Source: Eubacterium sp. (GTDB lineage: Bacteria; Bacillota_A; Clostridia; Lachnospirales; Lachnospiraceae). From it: a DNA stretch of 14,907 nt. Both the position numbers and the translations under genes were made by a program. Below the pieces are notes generated by a model. That model was not told where the DNA came from. It worked only from the letters and a program-made list of their open reading frames with translations, and ran no database searches. Within the stretch, counting starts at the first letter, position 1, and every line of letters starts with the position of its first letter. This document shows, one piece after another, positions 9,099 to 14,896 of this stretch. The stretch covers positions 1-14,907 of the forward strand of contig JAFVEX010000120.1 of the NCBI GenBank assembly GCA_017475785.1. Direction: 5' to 3'.

Positions 9099-9127
9099 TT
9101 GACACAAAAGACCTGCTATGCTATAGT
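9099..9127 (+). promoter_or_regulatory. Strong sigma-A promoter for the rpmG-secE-nusG-rplKA operon
   Basis: A perfect -35 TTGACA (9099-9104), a 17-bp spacer and -10 TATAGT (9122-9127). Transcription should start near 9134. The spacer contains the left arm of the upstream operon's terminator hairpin (9106-9116), so the promoter is nested in the terminator. Confidence 0.85.
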
Positions 9128-9159
9128 TACTTAGTGACAGCGGGCAGGTCTTTTTTTTT
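9106..9159 (+). terminator. Strong intrinsic terminator of the cysE unit, overlapping the next promoter
   Basis: The left arm AAAAGACCTGC (9106-9116) pairs perfectly with GCAGGTCTTTT (9144-9154), an 11-bp stem followed by a run of nine T (9151-9159). The 27-nt apical part can fold further: GCT 9120-9122 with AGC 9139-9141, and GTTAC 9126-9130 with GTGAC 9134-9138. RNA started at the nested promoter (near 9134) would lack the left arm and should escape termination. Confidence 0.88.
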
Positions 9160-9174
9160 GCCCCAAAACTCAGT

Positions 9175-9215
9175 TTTTAACACGCGCCGCAGGGATCTGC
9201 CGGAGCGTGTCAAAA
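9175..9215 (+). other. Stem-loop in the rpmG 5' leader
   Basis: ACACGC (9180-9185) pairs with GCGTGT (9205-9210), and inside it GCAG (9189-9192) pairs with CTGC (9197-9200). Flanking T (9175-9178) and A (9212-9215) runs extend the stem after one mismatch. The structure lies ~36 nt before rpmG. I know of no established L33 leader, so the role is unassigned; it could be a stability element. Confidence 0.5.
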
Positions 9216-9251
9216 GCATATGTTTAAAGATTATCAGCGGAGGTGGAAGTC

Positions 9252-9401
9252 GTGCGCACAAGAATTACATTGGCTTGTACAGAATGTAAGCAGAGAAATT
9301 ACAATACGATGAAGGAAAAGAAAAACATGCCTGATCGTTTTGAGATCAAGAAATACTGCAGATTCTGCAAGAAGCACACAGTGCACAGAGAGACCAAGTA
9401 A
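9252..9401 (+). CDS. rpmG: 50S ribosomal protein L33 (zinc-ribbon form)
   Basis: A 49-residue basic protein beginning with GTG at 9252 behind GGAGG (9239-9243, 8 nt spacing). It starts [12 protein letters not shown] and ends [10 protein letters not shown], the standard L33 pattern including a YNTMKEKKN loop. Four cysteines (C9, C12, C36, C39) form two CxxC pairs, so this is the zinc-binding C+ paralog. In many Firmicutes that form is replaced under zinc limitation by a Cys-free copy. It is the first gene of the secE-nusG operon, its usual place. Confidence 0.96.
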   Translation: MRTRITLACTECKQRNYNTMKEKKNMPDRFEIKKYCRFCKKHTVHRETK

Positions 9402-9565
9402 GAAACCGGTCATTGTTCGGGCGGTTCGGTGCATTTGACGCACTGAACAAAAGAGCATGATTCAGAGTCCCGTATATACAAGTGCGGCGGTATTCGTTCC
9501 CGGTCTGCCCCGGAGGCAGGCTGACTACAGGAGATTGATTCCGGATGCGGCTGCAGGAGGAAGAT
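9402..9565 (+). other. 164-nt spacer between rpmG and secE with stem-loops
   Basis: GTTCGGTGC (9424-9432) pairs with GCACTGAAC (9440-9448) through nine pairs, one of them G-U, with a 7-nt loop. A second small stem is CTGCC (9505-9509) with GGCAG (9515-9519). No T-tract follows either one, so they are not obvious terminators. In related genomes a tRNA-Trp gene may sit here; no cloverleaf is present in this window. Confidence 0.45.
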
Positions 9566-9763
9566 ATGGCAGATAATAAAAAGCAGGCCGGCAAGAGCTG
9601 GTGGAAGGGCCTGAAGGCTGAATTCGGCAAAATCATCTGGACAGATCAGAAGACACTTGGCAGGCAGACCGTTGCGGTCGTCGTCATCTCCGTCATCATC
9701 TGTCTATTGATCACGCTGGTAGACAGCGCGTCTCTGTCGCTGGTCAAGGCGCTCATCAAATAG
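9566..9763 (+). CDS. secE: Preprotein translocase subunit SecE
   Basis: A 65-residue short bacterial SecE with one transmembrane helix (around residues 36-55, VAVVVISVIICLLITLV) preceded by the amphipathic W-K-x-L-K-x-E-F-x-K-I-I-W segment that clamps SecY. It stabilises SecY in the general secretion channel. ATG 9566 is chosen over the in-frame ATG 9545 because AGGAGG (9555-9560) sits 5 nt before it, and the upstream extension would consist of ribosome-binding sequence. It is followed by nusG after 29 nt, the usual pairing. Confidence 0.95.
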   Translation: MADNKKQAGKSWWKGLKAEFGKIIWTDQKTLGRQTVAVVVISVIICLLITLVDSASLSLVKALIK

Positions 9764-9792
9764 TATTTTCGCAGTAAGGATACGGTGATTGC

Positions 9793-10317
9793 ATGTCAGA
9801 AGAAGCAAAATGGTATGTCGTCCACACCTATTCCGGCTACGAGAACAAGGTGAAGGCGAATATTGAGAAGACAATCGAAAACCGGCAGCTGCAGGACCAG
9901 ATTCTGGAAGTGCGCGTGCCGATGGAAGACGTTGTCGAAGTGAAAAACGGCGTGCGGAAACAGGTGCAGAAAAAACTGTTTCCGGGGTACGTCCTTTTGA
10001 ATATGTTTATGAACGACGATACCTGGTATGTCGTCCGCAATACGCGCGGCGTGACAGGGTTCGTCGGGCCGGGGTCCAAGCCGGTGCCGTTAAGCCCGGA
10101 AGAGATGCGTCCGTTCGGCGTCACAAGCAGCGAAAAGGTCGAGATCGATCTGGTGCCGGGTGACACCGTGACCGTAATCGGTGGAGCCTGGAAGGATGTG
10201 ATGGGAGTGATCTCGGATGTTAACGAGAGCAAGCAGACTGTCACGATCAATGTAGAACTTTTCGGACGTGAAACTCCTGTGGAGATTCACTTTGCCGAGG
10301 TTAGAAAGGTTAATTGA
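9793..10317 (+). CDS. nusG: Transcription antitermination/pausing factor NusG
   Basis: A 174-residue protein with an NGN domain (residues ~5-115: KWYVVHTYSGYENKV, then FPGYVLL, then VRNTRGVTGFVG) and a KOW domain from ~125 (PGDTVTVIGGAWKDVMGVISDV). It binds the RNA polymerase clamp and affects pausing, Rho use and ribosome coupling. ATG 9793 has only a modest Shine-Dalgarno (GGTGA at 9784-9788). The gene is complete, with no missing motif. Confidence 0.97.
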   Translation: MSEEAKWYVVHTYSGYENKVKANIEKTIENRQLQDQILEVRVPMEDVVEVKNGVRKQVQKKLFPGYVLLNMFMNDDTWYVVRNTRGVTGFVGPGSKPVPLSPEEMRPFGVTSSEKVEIDLVPGDTVTVIGGAWKDVMGVISDVNESKQTVTINVELFGRETPVEIHFAEVRKVN

Positions 10318-10347
10318 ATCTCAGCAGAAAATGAGGTTCATGAGACC

Positions 10348-10375
10348 GTGGGAGGGAATTTCCCGCAATTACCAC
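10348..10375 (+). promoter_or_regulatory. L1-binding mRNA operator upstream of rplK
   Basis: Outer stem GTGG (10348-10351) with CCAC (10372-10375). Inner stem GGGA (10354-10357) with TCCC (10361-10364) and a 3-nt loop. An asymmetric internal loop (GA opposite GCAATTA) lies between them. The GTGGGAGG...ACCAC pattern copies the L1 site of 23S rRNA (helices 76-78), and L1 is known to repress the L11 operon through such a leader. It lies 37 nt before the rplK start. A small CAGAC/GTCTG hairpin (10379-10392) follows it. Confidence 0.85.
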
Positions 10376-10412
10376 ATGCAGACGTTTGTCTGTCACATAA
10401 GGAGGTGCCAAA

Positions 10413-10838
10413 ATGGCAAAAAAAGTAGAAGGTTATATCAAGTTACAGATTCCTGCCGGCAAGGCAACACCTGCGCCGCCTGTCGGACCGGCTCTCGGTC
10501 AGCACGGCGTCAATATCGTTGCGTTTACGAAGGAATTCAATGCCAGAACGGCTGACAAGGGCGATACGATTATCCCTGTTGTCATCACTGTTTACGCGGA
10601 CAGAAGCTTCAGCTTCATCACCAAGACTCCGCCGGCGGCTGTTCTGATCAAGCAGGCATGCAAGATCCAGAAGGCTTCTGGTGAGCCAAACAAGACCAAG
10701 GTTGCTACGATCACCAAGGATCAGATCCGCGAGATCGCAGAGACCAAGATGCCTGATCTCAACGCGGCTTCCATCGAGTCTGCCATGAGCATGATCGCGG
10801 GTACTGCGAGAAGCATGGGTGTCGTCGTAGAAGATTGA
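10413..10838 (+). CDS. rplK: 50S ribosomal protein L11
   Basis: A 141-residue protein of normal length. [32 protein letters not shown] is the strongly conserved N-terminal domain; [10 protein letters not shown] and the C-terminal rRNA-binding [11 protein letters not shown] with [15 protein letters not shown] follow. It forms the GTPase-associated centre with 23S rRNA. ATG 10413 follows AAGGAGGTG (10399-10407). An L1-type operator lies directly upstream. Confidence 0.98.
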   Translation: MAKKVEGYIKLQIPAGKATPAPPVGPALGQHGVNIVAFTKEFNARTADKGDTIIPVVITVYADRSFSFITKTPPAAVLIKQACKIQKASGEPNKTKVATITKDQIREIAETKMPDLNAASIESAMSMIAGTARSMGVVVED

Positions 10839-10971
10839 TAAGCTTCTGAATTCGGATTAGCATTCGGATTAACAGAGATTCAGCCGGAATGATTCAGATC
10901 GTTCCGCACGAACCGCACGGCGGCGCATATGATTTTTGCGGCCAGTGCCGTGATGAACAACAGAAAACCAG

Positions 10972-10999
10972 GTGGGAGGGATTTTCCCGCGATCACCAC
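10972..10999 (+). promoter_or_regulatory. Second L1-binding mRNA operator, upstream of rplA
   Basis: Same architecture and same dimensions as the rplK site: GTGG (10972-10975) with CCAC (10996-10999), GGGA (10978-10981) with TCCC (10985-10988), loop TTT, internal loop GA opposite GCGATCA. It ends 1 nt before the AGGAGG of rplA (11001-11006), so L1 bound here would block ribosome access. Confidence 0.85.
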
Positions 11000-11015
11000 A
11001 AGGAGGATATAATCA

Positions 11016-11708
11016 ATGAAACATGGAAAAAAATATCTCGAGACGGTAAAAAAGGTAGAGAAATCCAAACTCTACGACCCGGCAGAGGCAATCACTGTCG
11101 CGAAAACAGTCGCCGTCGCAAAGTTTGACGAAACAATCGAAGCGCATATCCGCACAGGCTGTGACGGCCGTCACGCAGACCAGCAGGTTCGTGGTGCCGT
11201 TGTCCTGCCGCACGGAACCGGCAAGACCGTCCGCGTCCTCGTTTTCGCGAAAGACGCAAAGGCTGATGAAGCAGCCGCAGCCGGCGCAGACTATGTCGGC
11301 GCTGATGAGCTGATCCCGAGAATCCAGAAGGAAGGATGGCTCGAGTTTGACGCAGTCGTCGCTACACCGGATATGATGAGCGTCGTCGGACGTCTCGGAC
11401 GTGTCCTCGGACCGAAAGGCCTGATGCCGAACCCGAAGTCCGGTACTGTTACCATGGATGTCGCAAAAGCAATCCAGGATATCAAAGCCGGTAAGGTTGA
11501 GTACCGTCTTGACAAGAGCAACATCATTCATGTCCCGATCGGAAAGGCTTCCTTCTCCGATGAGCAGCTGAATGAGAACTTCCGCACACTGATGGATGCC
11601 ATCATTAAAGCAAGACCGTCATCTGTCAAGGGACAGTACCTGCGCAGCGTCACAGTAGCACCGACCATGGGACCGGGCGTCAAAGTCAACCCGATGGCAC
11701 TGCAGTAA
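11016..11708 (+). CDS. rplA: 50S ribosomal protein L1
   Basis: A 230-residue protein of normal length; it forms the mobile L1 stalk near the E site and represses its own operon. Recognised by [26 protein letters not shown], then VVLPHGTGK, then [21 protein letters not shown], then [22 protein letters not shown] (domain boundaries near residues 65 and 160). ATG 11016 follows AGGAGG with 9 nt spacing. It is the last gene of the rpmG-secE-nusG-rplK unit, closed by a strong terminator 51 nt later instead of running on to rplJ. Confidence 0.98.
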   Translation: MKHGKKYLETVKKVEKSKLYDPAEAITVAKTVAVAKFDETIEAHIRTGCDGRHADQQVRGAVVLPHGTGKTVRVLVFAKDAKADEAAAAGADYVGADELIPRIQKEGWLEFDAVVATPDMMSVVGRLGRVLGPKGLMPNPKSGTVTMDVAKAIQDIKAGKVEYRLDKSNIIHVPIGKASFSDEQLNENFRTLMDAIIKARPSSVKGQYLRSVTVAPTMGPGVKVNPMALQ

Positions 11709-11759
11709 AATCTGCCGATTTACCGAGAAGATTATTTAGAAGAATCATTAGAAAACGAG

Positions 11760-11792
11760 CAACAGGCTGGCGTGCGCCAGCCTGTTGTTTTT
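11760..11792 (+). terminator. Strong intrinsic terminator after rplA
   Basis: CAACAGGCTGGC (11760-11771) pairs with GCCAGCCTGTTG (11776-11787): a 12-bp perfect stem with a 4-nt loop, followed by five T (11788-11792). It separates rplKA from the following gene. Confidence 0.92.
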
Positions 11793-11813
11793 CTGCTGTT
11801 TTTGACGTACAAT
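11785..11813 (+). promoter_or_regulatory. Possible promoter for the fibronectin-III-like gene
   Basis: TTGTTT (11785-11790) with a 17-bp spacer to TACAAT (11808-11813). The -35 is poor and overlaps the terminator end. A TTGACG at 11802-11807 has no good -10 at the right distance. The upstream terminator makes a promoter somewhere in 11785-11870 necessary. Confidence 0.4.
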
Positions 11814-11880
11814 ATTTATGTCTCTGATGGTTGATATCATTCGTTGATATCTGCACAAGGTGCTTACAAGGGTATAAAGG

Positions 11881-13092
11881 ATGGCAAAGAAAAAACAAAT
11901 CAGCCGCATTGTCCACATGTTTGTTCTCCTGATTTGTGTCGGGGTTGTTCTTTTCGCCGGCGTGATTCTGTCCGCGCGGCCGGTTTCTGCGCGCGCAAAG
12001 CGTTTTAATGTCACCCTGAAGCCGGCGATGACTTCGATCAAAGTCAGCTGGCCAAAGGTGAAGGGCGCAGCCAAATACCGGATCTATCGCGCGGATGTAA
12101 CCGGTGTTGAAACTGGTGATGAAAAGTTCCCCACGCAGGGCGAGTACCGTTATATCAGGACAAATAAAGGCAGCACGAGCACGTCTTTTGTCGACCAAAA
12201 GTTAAAGAAGAGTCGCTATTATGCCTATCTTGTGAAGGTGTATGACAAAAAAGGCAGGCGCATCGCAAGCACTTATGCAGATGATGTGTATTCCTGCGCC
12301 TGCATCGGCCTTGGGATTCCGTCTCTCGGAAACAATGGATATGGCGAAAACCACATAAATACGCTGAAAAAGCTTTATCTCTACATCAGCGCGGATTATT
12401 ACGGCGTGAATGCGAAGGACATAAAAGCGGATGTTTTCCGAAAAGCAGCCGGTGAAAAGCAGTATAAAAAGATTGATTCCATCAGCCTGAGAGATGGAGC
12501 GGCAGAGTACACAGATAAACGTGTGAAATCCGGCAAGAACTATTCCTATAAAACGCAGCTGTTCTGTGATTCTGCCGGAAAGACTTACAGGTCAAAAATG
12601 TCAGATAAGGTCTCGATTCCGGCCGTGAATTTTTCGGCAAAGTACAGGGTGAAGTGTCTGACGCGCGCCTGCACCAGCCAGAACAGGCTGGAGATTGTGC
12701 TGCGTATCTCCAATAAAAACAAGTTCAACGGGATTACAACAGTACTTCCGAAAACGAAGGGATATTACGATGCAAACTACTACGGCCAGAAAGAAAACGG
12801 CGAAATAGCAGCTTACGATTTCCGGTTTACAGCTTACAGCCGTGATAATGTCGTCTGGAAAAAGATTCCAAAGGGTGGTGTGAAGCTTCCTGCAGAGAAA
12901 CCGCTGTTTTTGAAAGGAGAGATTCTCCGCAGAGAGGAGGACACGATCTATTTTGGCGGCAGTACCGGCAAGGAGTCGATGATCATTTCTGACGGCAGTA
13001 TGTTCCGGTATGACGGCCCGGGAGTCGGGGACACATATGTCTCACTGGATCTCAAGAAGGGAACCGGCTCTGCGTATCAGGAATATGACTGA
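11881..13092 (+). CDS. Exported protein with fibronectin-III-like repeats, function unknown
   Basis: A 403-residue protein. Residues 1-41 are an export signal: KKK start, hydrophobic core 13-30, possible cleavage after V35-S-A37; the core could instead anchor it. The first fibronectin-III-like domain covers ~42-136 (SIKVSWPKVKGAAKYRIYRA, then YAYLVKVYDKKG). A second, more divergent one covers ~160-250 (LYLYISADYYG, SYKTQLFCDSAGKTYRS). Residues ~255-403 are a beta-rich region I do not recognise. Similar modules are common in Lachnospiraceae surface proteins; no enzyme motif, LPXTG anchor or choline-binding repeat is present. ATG 11881 has a modest AAGGG site (11868-11872). The gene is an isolated unit between the rplA terminator and the rplJ promoter, an odd location. 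It uses AAA and other A/T-ending codons more freely than its ribosomal neighbours, compatible with later arrival. Confidence 0.75.
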   Translation: MAKKKQISRIVHMFVLLICVGVVLFAGVILSARPVSARAKRFNVTLKPAMTSIKVSWPKVKGAAKYRIYRADVTGVETGDEKFPTQGEYRYIRTNKGSTSTSFVDQKLKKSRYYAYLVKVYDKKGRRIASTYADDVYSCACIGLGIPSLGNNGYGENHINTLKKLYLYISADYYGVNAKDIKADVFRKAAGEKQYKKIDSISLRDGAAEYTDKRVKSGKNYSYKTQLFCDSAGKTYRSKMSDKVSIPAVNFSAKYRVKCLTRACTSQNRLEIVLRISNKNKFNGITTVLPKTKGYYDANYYGQKENGEIAAYDFRFTAYSRDNVVWKKIPKGGVKLPAEKPLFLKGEILRREEDTIYFGGSTGKESMIISDGSMFRYDGPGVGDTYVSLDLKKGTGSAYQEYD

Positions 13093-13102
13093 CGCTGCAT
13101 CT

Positions 13103-13118
13103 GCCGGAAGCTTCCGGC
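13103..13118 (+). terminator. Possible weak terminator after the fibronectin-III-like gene
   Basis: A perfect 16-nt palindrome, GCCGGA (13103-13108) with TCCGGC (13113-13118) around AGCT, begins 10 nt after the stop. Only TTT follows, so termination is probably incomplete. Confidence 0.45.
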
Positions 13119-13143
13119 TTTGCGCCCGCATGAAGATTCACGC

Positions 13144-13172
13144 TTGACAGTAGGTATCAGCTGTGCTAGTAT
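13144..13172 (+). promoter_or_regulatory. Strong promoter of the rplJ-rplL unit
   Basis: A perfect -35 TTGACA (13144-13149), a 17-bp spacer and -10 TAGTAT (13167-13172). The TGC just upstream (13164-13166) makes an extended TGn -10. A TATAAT at 13170-13175 overlaps but would need a 20-bp spacer. The start site near 13180 puts the L10 leader at the very 5' end of the mRNA. Confidence 0.82.
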
Positions 13173-13181
13173 AATCAGGTA

Positions 13182-13238
13182 TCGCGCCGAAGACAGCAGG
13201 TGTCCGCACGGACGTAAGCACATAAACGCCTGCCGAGG
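13182..13238 (+). ncRNA. Ribosomal protein L10 leader RNA
   Basis: It carries the conserved elements of the L10 leader: CCGAAGACAGCAGGTG (13187-13202), a variable hairpin GTCCG/CGGAC (13202-13213), a GTAAG stretch, and CCTGCCGAGG (13229-13238). GCAGG pairs with CCTGC to close the structure. In this family L10(L12)4 binds the leader and represses rplJ-rplL expression; in Firmicutes this acts with a downstream terminator, which is present here. Confidence 0.88.
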
Positions 13239-13262
13239 ATGAGATTCTGACCAGGAATTCTG

Positions 13263-13293
13263 CCCGTCTGTACGCACGTACAGACGGGTTTTT
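13263..13293 (+). terminator. Attenuator terminator in the rplJ leader
   Basis: CCCGTCTGTAC (13263-13273) pairs perfectly with GTACAGACGGG (13278-13288): an 11-bp stem with a 4-nt loop, then five T (13289-13293). It comes 24 nt after the L10 leader and 238 nt before rplJ, so it should work as a conditional terminator set by L10(L12)4 binding. Its T-tract doubles as the start of the first 38-bp repeat. Confidence 0.88.
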
Positions 13294-13451
13294 GCGTGCA
13301 GCCAATGAGAGGCCGCCGAAAGCCACGAGTTTTGCGTGCAGCCAATGAGGCCGCCGAAAGCCACGAGTTTTGCGTGCAGCCAATGAGGCCGCCGAAAGCC
13401 ACGAGTTTTGCGTGCAGCCAGTGAGGCCGCCGAAAGCCAAGGGTTTGCGTG
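13290..13451 (+). repeat. Tandem array of a 38-bp repeat in the rplJ 5' UTR
   Basis: Four head-to-tail copies begin TTTTGCGTGCAGCC and contain GGCCGCCGAAAGCC: 13290-13329 (40 bp, with an extra AG), 13330-13367, 13368-13405 (both 38 bp and identical) and 13406-13443 (three substitutions: AAT to AGT, and CACGAG to CAAGGG). An 8-nt fifth fragment follows (13444-13451). Each of the first three copies has complementary CGTG and CACG near its ends. There are no spacers, so this is not CRISPR. The unit is not a multiple of three and is not coding. The rest of the gap (13452-13514) shows nothing recognisable before AGGAGG. Confidence 0.93.
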
Positions 13452-13531
13452 TGGTGAAAAGGGGCTGACGCGCACAGGAATCAAATTCGAACGCCGCGTG
13501 TACAAAAATAAAACAGGAGGTACACTGATCC

Positions 13532-14089
13532 ATGGCAAAAGTAGAGCTGAAGCGCCCGGTGATCGAGGAGATCGCAGGCGTAATCGCAGATGCGGATTCT
13601 GTCGTTCTGGTAAACTACAGCGGCCTGACCGTCGCGCAGGATACCGAGCTTCGCAAGTCACTTCGTGAAGCTGGTGTTCAGTATAAGGTTTACAAGAACA
13701 CGATGATGAATTTCGCGTTCCAGGGCACTCCGTGCGAGGCAATGTGCAAGGACCTTGAGGGAACCAATGCGCTTGCTGTCTGCAAGGATGACGCAACACT
13801 GCCGGCCAGAATGCTCGCGGACTTCGCAAAGAAGAATCCGAAGCTTGAGCTGGTATCCGCAGTCGTAGAAGGCAACTACTATGACACAGAGGCAACCAAG
13901 GCACTCGCTGCTATTCCGTCCAGAGAGATTCTTCTCGGCAGACTGCTTGGCAGCATGCAGTCACCGATTGCAAATCTGGCCCGCGTACTGAACCAGATCG
14001 CTGAGAACGGCGGCGCGCCGGCTGAGGCAGCAGCTCCGGCAGAAGCTGAAGCACCTGCGGAAGCGGCAGAAGCAGCACCGGCTGAGTAA
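13532..14089 (+). CDS. rplJ: 50S ribosomal protein L10
   Basis: A 185-residue protein, slightly longer than many (~165-175), that anchors L7/L12 dimers to the ribosome stalk. MAKVELKRPVIEEIA..., VLVNYSGLTVAQDTELRKSLREAGVQYKVYKNTMM and FAKKNPKLELVSAVVEGNYYD are typical of the N-terminal rRNA-binding domain. The L7/L12-binding helix follows (SPIANLARVLNQIAE, ~residues 146-160). The last ~26 residues are a low-complexity Ala/Glu/Pro tail of the APAEAA type. ATG 13532 follows AGGAGG (13515-13520) with a rather long 11-nt spacing. Expression is expected to be controlled by the L10 leader and attenuator upstream. Confidence 0.97.
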   Translation: MAKVELKRPVIEEIAGVIADADSVVLVNYSGLTVAQDTELRKSLREAGVQYKVYKNTMMNFAFQGTPCEAMCKDLEGTNALAVCKDDATLPARMLADFAKKNPKLELVSAVVEGNYYDTEATKALAAIPSREILLGRLLGSMQSPIANLARVLNQIAENGGAPAEAAAPAEAEAPAEAAEAAPAE

Positions 14090-14142
14090 GCCCTTATCCG
14101 GCACTCAGAAGTGTTTCGGCCGGGCTGAACAGAAAGAATGGC

Positions 14143-14202
14143 CTGGTTTGAAACCAGAGACGGCAGCGCAGGCTGCCGCGTGCGGACAACAGTTGATCCG
14201 CA
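14143..14202 (+). other. Three consecutive stem-loops between rplJ and rplL
   Basis: CTGGTTT/AAACCAG (14143-14157); CGGCAGC/GCTGCCG (14161-14178, 7 bp, 4-nt loop); TGCGGA/TCCGCA (14181-14202, with a possible inner CAA/TTG). There is no T-tract, so they are not terminators. They lie in the 156-nt gap before rplL and could set mRNA processing or the higher L7/L12 yield. Confidence 0.6.
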
Positions 14203-14245
14203 AAATCAAAAAGATTTATCAAAAATAATTACGGAGGAAAATAAA

Positions 14246-14617
14246 ATGGCAAAACTGACAACAGAAGAATTTATTGCTGCGATCAAAGAGTTATCTGTTC
14301 TTGAGCTGAACGAGCTGGTCAAGGCATGTGAGGAAGAGTTTGGCGTTTCCGCAGCAGCAGGCGTCGTTGTCGCGGCAGCGGCTGAAGGCCCGGCTGAGGA
14401 AGAAAAGGATGAGTTTGATGTTGAGCTGACAGAGATCGGCGCGCAGAAGGTTAAGGTCATCAAGGTTGTCCGTGAGATCACCGGTCTCGGACTAAAGGAC
14501 GCGAAGGATCTCGTTGACGGTGCTCCGTCCATGATCAAGGAAGGCGTCTCCAAGGCAGAAGCTGAGGATATCAAGGCAAAAGTCGAGGAGCAGGGAGCGA
14601 AGGTTACACTTAAGTAA
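14246..14617 (+). CDS. rplL: 50S ribosomal protein L7/L12
   Basis: A 123-residue acidic stalk protein of normal length that recruits translation GTPases. The N-terminal dimer/L10-binding domain is [34 protein letters not shown]; an Ala/Glu hinge covers residues ~38-52; the C-terminal domain has [27 protein letters not shown] and ends GAKVTLK. ATG 14246 follows GGAGG (14233-14237) with 8 nt spacing. An in-frame ATG at 14138 would add 36 residues translated from the hairpin region and is rejected. Confidence 0.98.
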   Translation: MAKLTTEEFIAAIKELSVLELNELVKACEEEFGVSAAAGVVVAAAAEGPAEEEKDEFDVELTEIGAQKVKVIKVVREITGLGLKDAKDLVDGAPSMIKEGVSKAEAEDIKAKVEEQGAKVTLK

Positions 14618-14644
14618 TCTGCTGATTACAGCGCCAAAAGTCAT

Positions 14645-14694
14645 AAGCCCGCACGGGCTTGCCTGCAGGTGAGCGAATCATCTGAACCGCAGGC
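14645..14694 (+). other. Two adjacent stem-loops downstream of rplL
   Basis: AAGCCC (14645-14650) pairs with GGGCTT (14655-14660). It is directly followed by GCCTGC (14661-14666) with GCAGGC (14689-14694), enclosing AGGTGA/TCATCT (14667-14683) and an asymmetric GAACC bulge. There is no T-tract. Their role is not known; they could protect the 3' end of the rplJL mRNA. Confidence 0.55.
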
Positions 14695-14710
14695 ACAAAA
14701 AAGAAACTGA

Positions 14711-14745
14711 AAAAACCGCATCCCGGGTGTCCGGGGTGCGGTTTT
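14711..14745 (+). terminator. Intrinsic terminator after rplL
   Basis: CCGCATCCCGG (14716-14726) pairs with CCGGGGTGCGG (14731-14741) through 11 pairs including one G-T, with loop GTGT. Five A precede it (14711-14715) and four T follow (14742-14745), so it may work in both directions. Confidence 0.88.
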
Positions 14746-14746
14746 G

Positions 14747-14785
14747 TTCCTGTATAGGAAATTCCACGAATTTCCTATACAGGAA
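14747..14785 (+). repeat. Perfect 18-bp inverted repeat with 3-nt spacer
   Basis: The arm at 14747-14764 (starting TTCCTGTATAGG) is perfectly complementary to 14768-14785, around CAC. It begins one base after the rplL terminator T-tract. No T-run follows, so it is not an ordinary terminator. It could be a regulator-binding palindrome, a mobile-element end or an RNA hairpin. Confidence 0.9.
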
Positions 14786-14805
14786 AACCCTCTGGGAGAT
14801 GCGCA

Positions 14806-14896
14806 CGCTGCGGCAAGGAAGATGTCACCTGTCGGTGACCAGCAGCGGTCTTCGTTCCACTTCGGTCCGCCCTAAACGCTCGTCCACTGGACGAGC
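14806..14896 (+). other. Stem-loop cluster at the window end, no gene recognised
   Basis: CGCTGC (14806-14811) pairs with GCAGCG (14842-14847) and encloses GTCACC/GGTGAC (14824-14839, loop TGTC). GCTCGTCC (14878-14885) pairs with GGACGAGC (14889-14896), loop ACT. The sequence is open in one + frame but has no start, so I do not call a gene. It may be an interspersed palindromic element or structured RNA continuing beyond the window. Confidence 0.5.

Noticed and set aside
9402..9540. tRNA gene between rpmG and secE
   Set aside because: A stem-loop is present, but there is no cloverleaf, anticodon arm or T-loop consensus.
9545..9565. Upstream ATG for secE
   Set aside because: It would translate the AGGAGG ribosome binding site; ATG 9566 has ideal spacing and starts the normal SecE sequence.
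11802..11807. TTGACG as the -35 of the fibronectin-III-like gene
   Set aside because: No acceptable -10 lies 16-18 bp downstream; the overlapping TTGTTT/TACAAT pair is kept only as a weak candidate.
13170..13175. TATAAT as the rplJ -10 element
   Set aside because: Its spacer to TTGACA would be 20 bp; TAGTAT at 13167-13172 gives 17 bp plus an extended TGn.
13290..13451. CRISPR array
   Set aside because: Copies are directly adjacent with no unique spacers, and no cas genes are present.
13077..13904. 275-residue minus-strand open frame with internal repeats
   Set aside because: The repeats come from the 38-bp array, whose unit is not a multiple of three, so the peptide changes frame at every copy; the remainder is antisense to rplJ.
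14138..14245. N-terminal extension of L7/L12
   Set aside because: The extra 36 residues fall in the hairpin region and are not part of the family; GGAGG precedes ATG 14246.
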